Shown here piece after piece: positions 10,049-19,084 of a stretch of 23,393 bases of DNA (its first letter is position 1; each line of letters opens with the position of its first letter). The stretch spans positions 1-23,393 of the forward strand of contig JAPFFF010000408.1 in NCBI GenBank assembly GCA_039105265.1, in the 5' to 3' direction. The notes below the pieces were generated by a model. That model made no database searches. It worked only from the letters and a program-made list of their open reading frames with translations, and had not been told where the DNA came from. The translations under genes and the position numbers were made by a program. The stretch is from Tritrichomonas musculus (lineage: Eukaryota; Parabasalia; Tritrichomonadida; Tritrichomonadidae).

Positions 10049-10110
<62 letters not shown>

Positions 10111-10190
10111 GAAACTGTTAGCCTTTTAAAAGATATTTAATTTAAAAACATATATTATATTTTCTTTTTATCATTAGAGAAAAATTTAAT
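9377..10190. other. Intergenic DNA with a degenerate inverted repeat
   Basis: No gene supported. AAACCCCCGTACCAC at 9470-9484 and ATGGTACCGGAGTTT at 9555-9569 pair at 12 of 15 positions and could be the ends of a tiny (100-bp) foldback element. A less AT-rich patch at about 9895-10010 has no recognisable RNA or protein content. Confidence 0.4.
10049..10109. repeat. T19-A42 homopolymer junction
   Basis: Nineteen T are followed directly by 42 A, giving a perfect 19-bp self-complementary tract. It could be an end-to-end pair of poly-A tails from insertions, slippage growth, or an unreliable part of the assembly. Length in such tracts is usually inaccurate. Confidence 0.85.
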
Positions 10191-10944
10191 TTTAAGGTGG
10201 TTCTCAATAAATTGAATACTTTCCGAAAAATGATTTTTTTACCCAAATAAAAAAGATATATAAACAAAATAAATAAAGGATTAATAAGTATAATTGAACA
10301 TGATTTAAAATATATTTAAACCATAATTCATTTCTCTTTATATCATGGAATTTCATCAATCATTATTTGGGATTTTTGAGAATAAATGTCTTTTAAAAAT
10401 AGACAAATTACTGCAATTTTTGCAAATTTATAAAAAGGATACAAATTTAAAAACTATATAAACAAAATAATGCGTAATTAAATAATTTTCCTTTATAAAA
10501 CATTAAATGATAATATATAAAATTTTGTCTATTGAGCATAATTGAATTACAATTCATATTTCGTTTAATAATTTGTAAACAAAGCTTTTTGATCCATTTT
10601 GAAACGTATTTAGCCGTAATATATGTATAATTGTAAAAAAAAATAATTGAAACTTTAATAAAAAATCCATGAGAACATTTCATAAAACCAGGCATAAAAA
10701 TATTTTACTGTTGCTTTTTAAAGAAAATTTTAAAGCTCGCCGATTTTTAAATTAGGTCTTTATTTAAAAATTAATATTATATTATTTTCCTGTGAGCGGT
10801 CGAATTGCAAAAAAGTATGATCAGATAAAAATTGAAAAAGATCATAATTTATGTTTTGAGTTTGGTTTGTAAACATTAAATATTCATCGAGAACCAGCCG
10901 TGTAAAAAAAAGCGGTTACGGCGGTTAAGTAGAACCACCTTAAA
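10191..10944. mobile_element. MITE-like non-autonomous DNA element with 14-bp TIRs
   Basis: TTTAAGGTGGTTCT at 10191-10204 is repeated perfectly in inverse orientation at 10931-10944. Inside the right end a second GGTTCTC copy (inverted, about 10889-10895) is followed by sequence similar to that after the left end, so the right end seems to carry a duplicated or inserted segment of about 40 bp with GC-rich words (GCGGTTACGGCGGTTA). The 754-bp interior has no convincing transposase; an 82-codon minus-strand frame at 10447-10695 is low-complexity. TTAA is part of the ends, so a TTAA target site is possible but unproven. Confidence 0.55.
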
Positions 10945-10984
10945 TAATAAATGTTCAAGAAAATTATAAACATATAGAAATAGA

Positions 10985-11012
10985 CACTTTTTGAATGGGT
11001 ATTCAAAAAGTG
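10985..11012 (-). other. Perfect 12-bp hairpin downstream of the dehydrogenase gene
   Basis: CACTTTTTGAAT (10985-10996) and ATTCAAAAAGTG (11001-11012) are exact complements around a GGGT loop. It lies 71 nt past the stop of the minus-strand dehydrogenase gene and would be in or just after its 3' UTR, so a role in RNA processing or stability is possible. It could also be a leftover of the adjacent MITE-like element. Confidence 0.5.
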
Positions 11013-11082
11013 AATTGTTTATTTTCGAATAAAAATTTACTATGTGTACTCTTTTTTATTTATTAATTTAATTGAATTAAAT

Positions 11083-12903
11083 TCATTCATCAATTAAACC
11101 TCCTTTAATTAAAAGTTGAATAGTTTTTTTCATTTCAATTTGAGCTTCTCTCAATTTCACTTTTTCAAAGTCCAAAACAGGAATTTCAGTCAATTGTTCA
11201 ATTTTATCTTTATCAATCACCACTGGAATACTCAGTGCAGTCATCGTGGGGACGCCATAATGATCAGCCACTTTTTGATCTGTGATAAAAGTATTGAAAC
11301 TTTCAATCAATATTTGGCCGAAGCAAAAAGCTGCAACGACTTTTTCCATTGCTTTCGCAGGCAGTATTGAAGCTCCTGTATCAATTTTGATGGATACTCC
11401 AGTTTTTTGTTGACTAGAGATTAAGCCACCGAGTTTTCTAGTTTTAGAAACGACTTTGTCAAACTTTTCACTTTCAATCATTTTTAATTCAGAGGCAATT
11501 TGGTCGTCATTCAAATTTATGGCTCCAGAAATGAAAGGGAACAGCGGCTTGTCATCGACTTTTACACTTGAAATTAAAGGCATCATTGAAGAGTCATGAT
11601 AGCCGACCATAAAGCAAGATGCTTCCAAGCCAAAATCACTCTTTATTATTTGCTTCATGCGAGAAGAATCAACGCAGCCCGTTATTCCGATTGTCTTCAA
11701 TTTAGGCGCTTTTAAACGGGCAACTTCGCACATCATGTCAACTTGATTCGTGGCAATCACAAAAAGACAGTCTGGCGCATTTGATTGCACTCGTTGTGCT
11801 ATGTCTTCAATCATGTCCTTGTTCATGAAAGATTGCTTGGTTCGTCCAGTCGGATCGATTCTTTCAAACTTCTTCGAAAGCTCGGCGCTCGGCCACTTTC
11901 CCGCGCTGCAAAGGACAACTTTCGAGCCACAAATTTTTTTGTATTCATTTGTAATTGTGAATTTGATATGTTTATCGTTATCACTACATAAATTCAATGA
12001 TCCTTCAATATCACTAACAAATCCACTCAATCTGACAAGACTCTCTTCACTGCCTGAGCCGATCAAAATGATCTCAATTGTCACTTCACTTGGAACAATA
12101 TTACATATCATCGGAATCGCTTGTTTCCCAATTTTCCCACCTGCTCCGATATACGTGATTTTGACAACTTTTTCATCTTCTTGAATTTTGGAGTTTTCAA
12201 ATAATTCAATGAGTTGATTGAAATTTTCAATGAATCGAATCGGATTGTCGAGATTGAATGCTTCAAGACTCTGTAACTCGTGTTTATTGAAAATTATGGG
12301 AACAAATCCATAACGAAATGAAAATAAAATGTCAGTGATTGAATCACCAACAAATAGTAACGTATCTTCTCTCAATTTTAGATTCAATTTTTCAATCAAT
12401 TGAAAAATTTGTGTTGCCGCTGGATTTTGGTCATCTGGAAGGATCACAAAGTCGAAATATGACTTCAATTCATATTGTTCTAATATTTTTTCTATAGATA
12501 TTGGAATAAAATTTGAAACAAAAACTGTTTTAATATTATCTTTTTTTAAATATTTTAATAGATCAATGGTTCCATCTGAAAAACTTATTTTGTCATTAAT
12601 ATTAGATAAATATTGGGCATACTCATCATACGCTAGGTTAGAAAGTTCTTTTCCACATATAGTAATAAAACTTTCTTTCAAAGATTTTTCAGAATCTATT
12701 TTTTGCTTTGATATATCGGTTATTGTTGATAATTCATGTTTTGATAATGTATAATTGATTGCTTCAATATAAATTGAATCTAAATTTCGAATAATACTAC
12801 TTGATTTAAAAAATACAACTTTCGGGATGTTTAAATTTGTTAAATTGTTACATGAATTGCTTGTAAAAACTGATTTCGAATTTGAATCTTGCAATCTGTG
12901 CAT
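11083..12903 (-). CDS. HAD-like pseudophosphatase fused to malate/lactate dehydrogenase
   Basis: A 606-aa protein. Residues about 28-207 have a HAD-hydrolase fold pattern: FSDGTIDLLKYLKK cap/core helix, motif II FVSN (S130), motif IV GDSITD (186-191). However motif I, normally DxDGT, reads FFKSSS (32-36), so both catalytic aspartates are absent, and the motif III lysine appears as Asn160. Residues about 246-603 are an LDH/MDH-family NAD-dependent dehydrogenase: Rossmann loop GAGGKIG (253-259), NQVD (N386), VDSSR (D412, R415) and the catalytic histidine in VGYHDSS (H436). R348 sits six residues before R354, matching the position where Arg indicates malate/oxaloacetate and Gln lactate/pyruvate, so malate activity is tentatively predicted. 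No targeting sequence is obvious; the protein is probably cytosolic or hydrogenosome-associated. The frame is uninterrupted and starts at the first ATG. Free MDH/LDH enzymes are about 310-340 aa, so the N-terminal half is an addition. Confidence 0.85.
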   Translation of the reverse strand: MHRLQDSNSKSVFTSNSCNNLTNLNIPKVVFFKSSSIIRNLDSIYIEAINYTLSKHELSTITDISKQKIDSEKSLKESFITICGKELSNLAYDEYAQYLSNINDKISFSDGTIDLLKYLKKDNIKTVFVSNFIPISIEKILEQYELKSYFDFVILPDDQNPAATQIFQLIEKLNLKLREDTLLFVGDSITDILFSFRYGFVPIIFNKHELQSLEAFNLDNPIRFIENFNQLIELFENSKIQEDEKVVKITYIGAGGKIGKQAIPMICNIVPSEVTIEIILIGSGSEESLVRLSGFVSDIEGSLNLCSDNDKHIKFTITNEYKKICGSKVVLCSAGKWPSAELSKKFERIDPTGRTKQSFMNKDMIEDIAQRVQSNAPDCLFVIATNQVDMMCEVARLKAPKLKTIGITGCVDSSRMKQIIKSDFGLEASCFMVGYHDSSMMPLISSVKVDDKPLFPFISGAINLNDDQIASELKMIESEKFDKVVSKTRKLGGLISSQQKTGVSIKIDTGASILPAKAMEKVVAAFCFGQILIESFNTFITDQKVADHYGVPTMTALSIPVVIDKDKIEQLTEIPVLDFEKVKLREAQIEMKKTIQLLIKGGLIDE

Positions 12904-13584
12904 ATTTTATTTGTTGAATCATCGACCAAATTTTAATTTAAAAATATTTCATGCCATCAGAAAAAATAATCATTATTTGAATCCAATGTTTTTAATGAAT
13001 TAATATTTCATTATTTACTAGGAATATATCTAATATTTTTAATATTTTGTGTATTAAAATATTGTTTTAATATTTTTATACTATTTATATTTTTATTTAT
13101 AATATAATAATTGAAATATGATCATTATTTAATTTTTTATAAATAATTATTATAATATATCTTTACTAAAGCAATATTTGTTAAAAATATTTTGTTTTAT
13201 TTGATTATTAAATAATGTTGCATATGTAATCAATTTTTGATAATAAAAAAAAAAAAATTATTTATTATATCAACTTTTTCAATATCTTCCAATTTGCTGA
13301 ATAAATTAAAGCATTAAGGAAAAAGTGAACATAAATTGACATATAATGTTTTTTTATTATAAAAACATATAACTGGCCAGAATCATAAGTATAATTATAT
13401 TAACTCGTAAAGTCAAAAAGTCAATAGCAGTTAATATATTAATTTCTTTCTGTTTGGCAACATATTTGATATATTTATCTAAATAATTAGTGAAAAATAA
13501 AATTTAATAAAATATCAAAAAAGATATTTTTTTTTTTTTTTAATTCGTTTATTAAATTGATATATTTATTTGACTAGTATTGAT
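12904..13584. other. AT-rich intergenic DNA
   Basis: About 680 bp between the end of the CAMSAP gene and the start of the dehydrogenase gene, both on the minus strand. I see only A/T-rich words and homopolymers. No clear initiator motif matching TCA followed by pyrimidine was seen just before the dehydrogenase ATG (the nearest is TTCAACAA). Confidence 0.5.
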
Positions 13585-16500
13585 CTACCATGATTCATGC
13601 TCGAGTTGATTAATTAAAGAGAAGCCATCTGTTGTTTGATTGAAACTCTTCGACGAAATTGTATCGAATGACTTATCTCCGTCTGAATATTTATAAAGAG
13701 TGCTCACATCGTCATTTTGTACGCTGTTTGGTCCCTTGCCCCAAATTTTCTCTGCCTTTCCGTCGCTTGCCAGTATGTAAATGCCTTTGAACTTCTGCGT
13801 TCTCGAGTCCATCAAAAGAACAATTCTCTCGTCTTTGAAGTCTTCCATTGTTTCAATGATGCTGTCAAGAAGCTTCTTGTACTTCGGCCCAGGGAGAGAG
13901 TTGAATCGAAGCGCGTTGGTAATCGTTTGGAAGTTCGGCACTGTGTCTGTGAGAGACTGCGAGTTTGACAAAAGTTGCTTCAGCTTTAAGTGAAATTCGT
14001 ACTTCTCTTGCTCCCTCGAAATCATTTCATCTGACATTTCATCGTCGCTTATAATAGCTTGTCCGCTTTCATCATTCAGCGTCTGTACAGTGCCGCTGTT
14101 GCTTGCATTCACATTCTGATCGTCATTTAATGTTTGTAAAGCTTCGCTGTTGCTTGCATCATTATTTACAGTGCTGCTGTTATCAAAGTTATCGTTGCTC
14201 TCGTTGTTGATTTCTTCTTCATTTGCGATGTTGCTGCTGCCTTCGTTGGCTGCATCGAAATCATCGTTTTCATTCTGAGTCTTGTCGGTGGCACCTTCGC
14301 TTTGGATGCCGTCCTCATTGCTGGCAGACTGGTCGTTGCTTTCGCTGGCAATTCTTTCATTTTCTGCGTCAGCAAAATTGCCATTTGACTTGTTACTGAA
14401 GTTGCTTCTCTGTCCATTCAGAACGTTTTCATTGCTGCCTGCTTCATCAGCAACTTGTGCATTATCATCATAATTGCTTGCATTCTGTTCAGTCTCATCA
14501 TAATTACTTGTGTTTTGTTCAGTCTCATCATAATTATTTATGCTTTGTTCATTTTCGTCATAATTACTTGTGTTTTGTTCGTTTTCGTCATAATTACTTG
14601 TGTTTTGTTCATTTTCATCATCATTATTTATGCTTTGTTCATTTTCATCATAATTACTTGTGTTTTGTTCGTTTTCGTCATAATTACTTGTGTTTTGTTC
14701 ATTTTCATTACTTACATTTTGACTGTCAGAGTAGCCTTCGTTATTGTTCAATGTGTTATTGAGGCTATTCTCTTCGCCAATCTCGGTGCTTCCTTGGTTA
14801 ACAATGTTTCCGCTGCTACTGTTTTGAATATGCTCGTTTTCGTCGTGATTGTTATCTTCGTTATTTTCTAGTGTTCTTGCCATTTGGTTTATGTCATCCA
14901 AATTGAATGATCGTTGCTCATTTAATTGACCAGTAGATGATGAATCATTAATTTGAGATGAATCGTTGTCTTGGTTTTCCGCCAAAAGAGAGCTTCTCTC
15001 TCTTGTTCGGCTCTTTGAACTCTTTTGCTCAACCACTGGCCTGACGATCTTTGGTGGATTTCTCGTTTTTTGCTTGCTTGATGAAGGAACGTTCAGCAAA
15101 TCATTGTAGCTTGGTTCATTTTCTGCATTCAGAAGTTTTCCTTCTTCATCATCTTTGATGTCTTGTAGTGTGTTGTATGGAGTGATTTCATACTTCTCTT
15201 CATCTCTGGCATCAGCCATTTTTGACTCTTCGCCATCTTTGATGTTTTGAAGTGAATTATAAGGTGTGACAATGTCTAGTTTTTCTTCTTCTCTGGCTTC
15301 ATTATAATTTGACTCTTCATTATCTTTGATGTTTTGAAGTGAATTATAAGGTGTGACAATGTCTAGTTTTTCTTCTTCTCTGGCTTCATTATAATTAGAC
15401 TCTTCGTTATCTTTGATGTTCTGCAGTGTGCTGTATGGCGTGAGCTTACTTCTTTCTTCCTCTCTTGCCTCAGTCATGTTTGACTCTTCGCCATATTTAA
15501 TGTTCTGTAATGAGCTGTAAGGAGTGACGATATTTAATTTTTCTTCTTCTCTAGCTTCATTATAATTTGACTCTTCGTTATCTTTTATTTTTTGGAGAGT
15601 GTTGTAAGGCGTTATTTTCTCTCTTTCTTCATCTCTTGCGTCTACCATATTTATCTCCTCTTTATCTTTAATATTTTGCAAAGTGCTATAAGGTGTTATT
15701 TTATACTTTTCTTCATCTCTGGCATCATCCATATCTATTTCTTCACTATCTTTAATTCTCTGTAAAGTGCTGTACGGAGTTATTCTATTTCTTTCTTCAT
15801 TCTGTGCATCATTCATATTCAATTCTTCTTTATCTTTAATATTTTGTAGGGTGTTGTAAGGCGTTATCTTATACTTTTCTTCATATCTAGCTTCATCGAA
15901 AATTGTTTCTTCTCTATCTTTGATTGTCTGTAAAGAACTGTAAGGTGTGACGATATTTAATTTTTCTTCTTCTTTGGCATCTTTGTAGTTTGATTCTTCG
16001 CCGTCTTTGATTGTTTGCAATGAACTGTAAGGCATGATAATGTTGTATATTTCTTCTTCTCTTGCTTCTTTATAGTTTGATTCTTCACCATCTTTGATCG
16101 TTTGCAGTGAACTGTAAGGCGTGATAATGTTGTATATTTCCTCTTCTCTTGCTTCAAACATGTCATCTTGCTCACCATTTTTTCGGCCTTCAAGTGCTTC
16201 AATTGTTCCAGAGAGATAGCAGCTCAAGTTGATTTTATTAGTAAATCTGGCGCTGTTCCTTCTGGGACTCCTCATGCTTCGGCTACTCGATGGCTGTTCG
16301 GGTTCATACAAAAGCGAATGATCGAAAACTATAAATTTTTTATTATTTCGAGTTGCATAAAACAAATCAGCTATGAAAAGCATGAATAAATGCTCATCTG
16401 TAGGAAACTTTTCAATAACAAATGCATGAATTTTATCTAATACAATTTTTGATAGCTTTATATTGTATTGAATTTCATCGTCGTCATCGCCATCCATGAT

Positions 16501-17211
16501 CGAATCTCTGTCTATTTTGTCCGGAAAAGCTCGAGCCAAACATGCTGCTACTTTTGCAAATTTTGAAGTATCCATTTGAATAATATAGTCTTTATCATTC
16601 AAATCGTTATCCTTTTTCTTTATCGTTTCAATTCCTCCTTCTTTGGCTTCATTTGAAAAGTCGGCTACACAGTGAAATTTTGAGAGCCAAAGTGAAATTG
16701 CGTCTTCAAGATGAATAATCGGTGAATCTACATTTAAAACATAAAAAGAATGTGGTAAATGATAAAGATCAGAAGCTAATATCGTGGTGTTTAATGATCT
16801 GTCAACAACTAGAAATTCTATTGATTTACATAAATTAATATGATGATCTAAATTTCCTTCCGATAAACCTGATGAATCGCATGGATTTTGAGGAATATAG
16901 CCTTCATTTAAAAGTCTTTCTAAAATTAAATCAAAATTATATAAATATTGTACATTTGATTCAGATAAAAGTTTTTTTTTATTAGGCGCTACTGCTGAAA
17001 CAACTATGCCGTATAGTTTTGCATTACGAAGGCTTTCAATCGTTATGGGAAAAGTTGGTCTCGTAAATTGGGAAAAAAAATCAAAAATATTATTGTCCGT
17101 TAAAAATGATAAAGAAAGAAGAGGATAATCTGTTTTTTGAGTTTTGGTGCAAATAATACGATCTGCCATTATTCCTACCCATCGAAAGTGATCTTCTGCA
17201 TATTTATTCAT
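13585..17211 (-). CDS. CAMSAP/Patronin-like microtubule minus-end protein
   Basis: A 1208-aa protein counted from the ATG at 17211; the frame extends eight codons further to a TTG, not a normal eukaryotic start. The N-terminus (about 1-295) matches the CAMSAP N-terminal/CH layout: LEDAISLWLSK (about 168-178, compare LEDAMVFWINK in animal CAMSAPs) and LFMLFIADLFYATRNN (about 275-290). Next come twelve 28-29-aa repeats (about 353-694) built on EAREEE...TPYSSLQNIKD.EES, then an acidic Asn/Glu/Ser-rich linker. The C-terminus (about 1070-1208) is a CKK domain: FKGIYILASDGKAEKIWGKG then LYKYSDGDKSFDTI, matching the animal FRALY...LTGTGPSSI...LYKY...F..I pattern. CKK domains bind microtubules near minus ends and CAMSAPs stabilise them, so this protein probably acts at minus ends of mitotic or basal-body arrays. 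The repeats are not part of animal CAMSAPs. Confidence 0.88.
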   Translation of the reverse strand: MNKYAEDHFRWVGIMADRIICTKTQKTDYPLLSLSFLTDNNIFDFFSQFTRPTFPITIESLRNAKLYGIVVSAVAPNKKKLLSESNVQYLYNFDLILERLLNEGYIPQNPCDSSGLSEGNLDHHINLCKSIEFLVVDRSLNTTILASDLYHLPHSFYVLNVDSPIIHLEDAISLWLSKFHCVADFSNEAKEGGIETIKKKDNDLNDKDYIIQMDTSKFAKVAACLARAFPDKIDRDSIMDGDDDDEIQYNIKLSKIVLDKIHAFVIEKFPTDEHLFMLFIADLFYATRNNKKFIVFDHSLLYEPEQPSSSRSMRSPRRNSARFTNKINLSCYLSGTIEALEGRKNGEQDDMFEAREEEIYNIITPYSSLQTIKDGEESNYKEAREEEIYNIIMPYSSLQTIKDGEESNYKDAKEEEKLNIVTPYSSLQTIKDREETIFDEARYEEKYKITPYNTLQNIKDKEELNMNDAQNEERNRITPYSTLQRIKDSEEIDMDDARDEEKYKITPYSTLQNIKDKEEINMVDARDEEREKITPYNTLQKIKDNEESNYNEAREEEKLNIVTPYSSLQNIKYGEESNMTEAREEERSKLTPYSTLQNIKDNEESNYNEAREEEKLDIVTPYNSLQNIKDNEESNYNEAREEEKLDIVTPYNSLQNIKDGEESKMADARDEEKYEITPYNTLQDIKDDEEGKLLNAENEPSYNDLLNVPSSSKQKTRNPPKIVRPVVEQKSSKSRTRERSSLLAENQDNDSSQINDSSSTGQLNEQRSFNLDDINQMARTLENNEDNNHDENEHIQNSSSGNIVNQGSTEIGEENSLNNTLNNNEGYSDSQNVSNENEQNTSNYDENEQNTSNYDENEQSINNDDENEQNTSNYDENEQNTSNYDENEQSINNYDETEQNTSNYDETEQNASNYDDNAQVADEAGSNENVLNGQRSNFSNKSNGNFADAENERIASESNDQSASNEDGIQSEGATDKTQNENDDFDAANEGSSNIANEEEINNESNDNFDNSSTVNNDASNSEALQTLNDDQNVNASNSGTVQTLNDESGQAIISDDEMSDEMISREQEKYEFHLKLKQLLSNSQSLTDTVPNFQTITNALRFNSLPGPKYKKLLDSIIETMEDFKDERIVLLMDSRTQKFKGIYILASDGKAEKIWGKGPNSVQNDDVSTLYKYSDGDKSFDTISSKSFNQTTDGFSLINQLEHESW
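14470..14709 (-). repeat. 30-bp repeat encoding acidic NEQNTSNYDE units
   Basis: Eight in-frame copies of a 30-bp unit in the CAMSAP gene, coding for 10-aa units of the type NEQNTSNYDE with variants NEQSINNYDE and TEQNASNYDD. The encoded tract is acidic and disordered. No frame-breaking length change is present. Confidence 0.9.
15130..16155 (-). repeat. 84/87-bp repeat array encoding TPY repeats
   Basis: Twelve in-frame units of 28 or 29 codons in the CAMSAP linker, each with an acidic/basic EAREEE segment, a TPY(S/N)(S/T)LQ core (MPY in the second) and IKDxEE. Length alternates by one codon before TPY. DNA identity between units varies: some neighbours (for example the two units at about 15210-15383) are nearly identical, others share only the core, so the array has both old and recent duplications. 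Confidence 0.93.
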
Positions 17212-18497
17212 TTGGGATAATACGAAATTTTTCAAAAAATTAGGCCGTTTTTTTGAATGCTTTACATTAATAATATAAAATATAAACTATTTAAAAAGTT
17301 TTGCTATTTGTTTTTCTTTTTAATCCTTTGAATAACACTTCACTAAAATAAAGAAAAACCGATTCTTTTTTTTTTTAGTTAAAATTTATTAAAGGTTAAT
17401 GATAAAATATAAACACCTATAGTGAAGTATTGTATTTTTATGTATCAGAAATTTTCAAAGAAAACTTTAATTAGGTTTTCAAAAGTTGATATAAATCATT
17501 TGAATAAGCATTAACAATTATTTGTGATTAGAAATTGAAATTCTCAGAAAACTAACGGCTTTGTTTTTTCTCATTTAAAACAACGTTTTTTTTATTTTTG
17601 TTTTTTATTTACTTAATATCTTAACAGAAAATAAATTATTTCCCATTTTACTTTATTCTACAAATAATTCAATCTTTTTCTATTTTTAATTCATTTTTTT
17701 TAGTCCAAAATTTATAATCTTGCTTTATTTTTCCAAGGAGAATGAAAATCACGTACTACCAGCATTAATTTAAGCATCCAAAGAAAGATTAATTTCGAAA
17801 AAATTGAGAAACTTCAGTTATTTATATGCTAAAGTTAAATTATCATATAAATAACCTGTCATATGAAGATGCTAAGTGTAAAATTAGAGGGTTTAATGAA
17901 TATTAAGCTAATTTATTTGCATTATTACTAACAATTATAAGCAAAAATAGTTTTAAAAAAAAAAACAATTTATATAATGTTTTTTTTTTAATCTATTATT
18001 GATAACATTTGTATATAAAAACATCTTAATGTTGTTCTATCTGATAATTTTAGTTCTTAAAGAAGATTTAATTCATCATCTTTGATTGAGGAAAATTTGA
18101 TATAATAATTCATACATATATCCAATTTAAAATTGTCATATAGTCATCAATTAATTAAATAAATAGTATATTTAAATAAATTATCAAGTAAAAAAAAGGT
18201 AAAGTCAAAATTGCAATTATCAGATGAAAAATAAACCAAAAAAATGAGTTTAAAATTTCAGTAAAAACTGTGCAAATATCAAAATTATATCCTCTTTTAA
18301 AATAATACTATTTTTTCTTTCAATTTGCCATTCAAACAATCAATTATGGATTCAGTTCAGTAAAGTCCTGTTGTTTCGCATTATCCAAAATGTTTTCTTA
18401 TAAAAAATAATATGTCTTACTTGATTTTTAATCGGAATACTAATTTATTCAAATTTTGAATAATCATCAAAATAAAAGAATTATTTTAACTTGATAC
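17212..18497. other. AT-rich intergenic DNA upstream of CAMSAP gene
   Basis: The start of a 2.3-kb spacer between two divergent genes. It holds A/T runs and no gene I can support. Promoters for the CAMSAP gene should lie in its first part, but no clear motif stands out. Confidence 0.5.
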
Positions 18498-19084
18498 TAA
18501 CCCTTACGGCCGTAGGCCGTAGTTGGAGAGTGTCGTTGGCAAATCCGTAATTTTGCCGAAACCCCTCTATACAATAGCCGTATTTTATTTGGTCGATTTT
18601 GAGAAGAAATAAAATTATATTATTTTTACAAAATCTTTTGGATTCAATAAATATAATTACTTACTAGTAATTTTTACTACACATTTGGTAATAAATGGAT
18701 GAGACTCTTCAGTCTTCTGAAAAAGTTATGAGATTGAAATTGTATTAATGATATGAGCAGGCGAGGATGATTTGAGTAAATAATGTTATGCTGATGTTGA
18801 ATAAAATCATCTTATATAGCTGCAAGGACAATCAAATGAAAGTGAGATTAGTTTCTGTAATAAATTGGTATAGTTTTTTAAAATGATTTTTTTTTTTTTT
18901 TTTATAATATAAAGTATTCAAAATAACTATTCAAAAAGTTTTAACATTACCATTTATTACTTGAAAAAGTTACCTTTTTTTATATGCATTAATTTCAACT
19001 CAATGCGCCGTAATTCCAAAATTCAGCATAAACTATTTAAAAATAAGTGATGTCGCCGTAGTTTACAAAACCGCCGAAGGGTTA
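18498..19084. mobile_element. MITE-like element with TAACCCTT ends and GCCGTA cluster
   Basis: TAACCCTTACGGC at 18498-18510 faces GCCGAAGGGTTA at 19073-19084, an inverted pair matching at 12 positions with one extra base. The ends are GC-rich in very AT-rich DNA. GCCGTA occurs five times inside (18509, 18516, 18577, 19007, 19055) and only near the ends. No coding capacity is seen in the 587 bp. The subterminal words resemble those at the right end of the element at 10191-10944, hinting at a related family. Confidence 0.5.

Noticed and set aside
10447-10695. 82-codon minus-strand frame inside the MITE-like element as a transposase
   Set aside because: Low-complexity Phe/Ile/Tyr/Lys-rich composition typical of AT-rich noncoding DNA and no transposase motif.
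14455-14871. Plus-strand frames with hydrophobic or His/Tyr-rich repeats opposite the CAMSAP gene
   Set aside because: Antisense readings of the 30-bp acidic repeat; they start and stop with the repeat and match no protein pattern.
17209-17235. TTG at 17235 as the CAMSAP start
   Set aside because: TTG is not a normal start in a nuclear eukaryotic gene; the ATG eight codons later (17211) is the first in-frame ATG after it.
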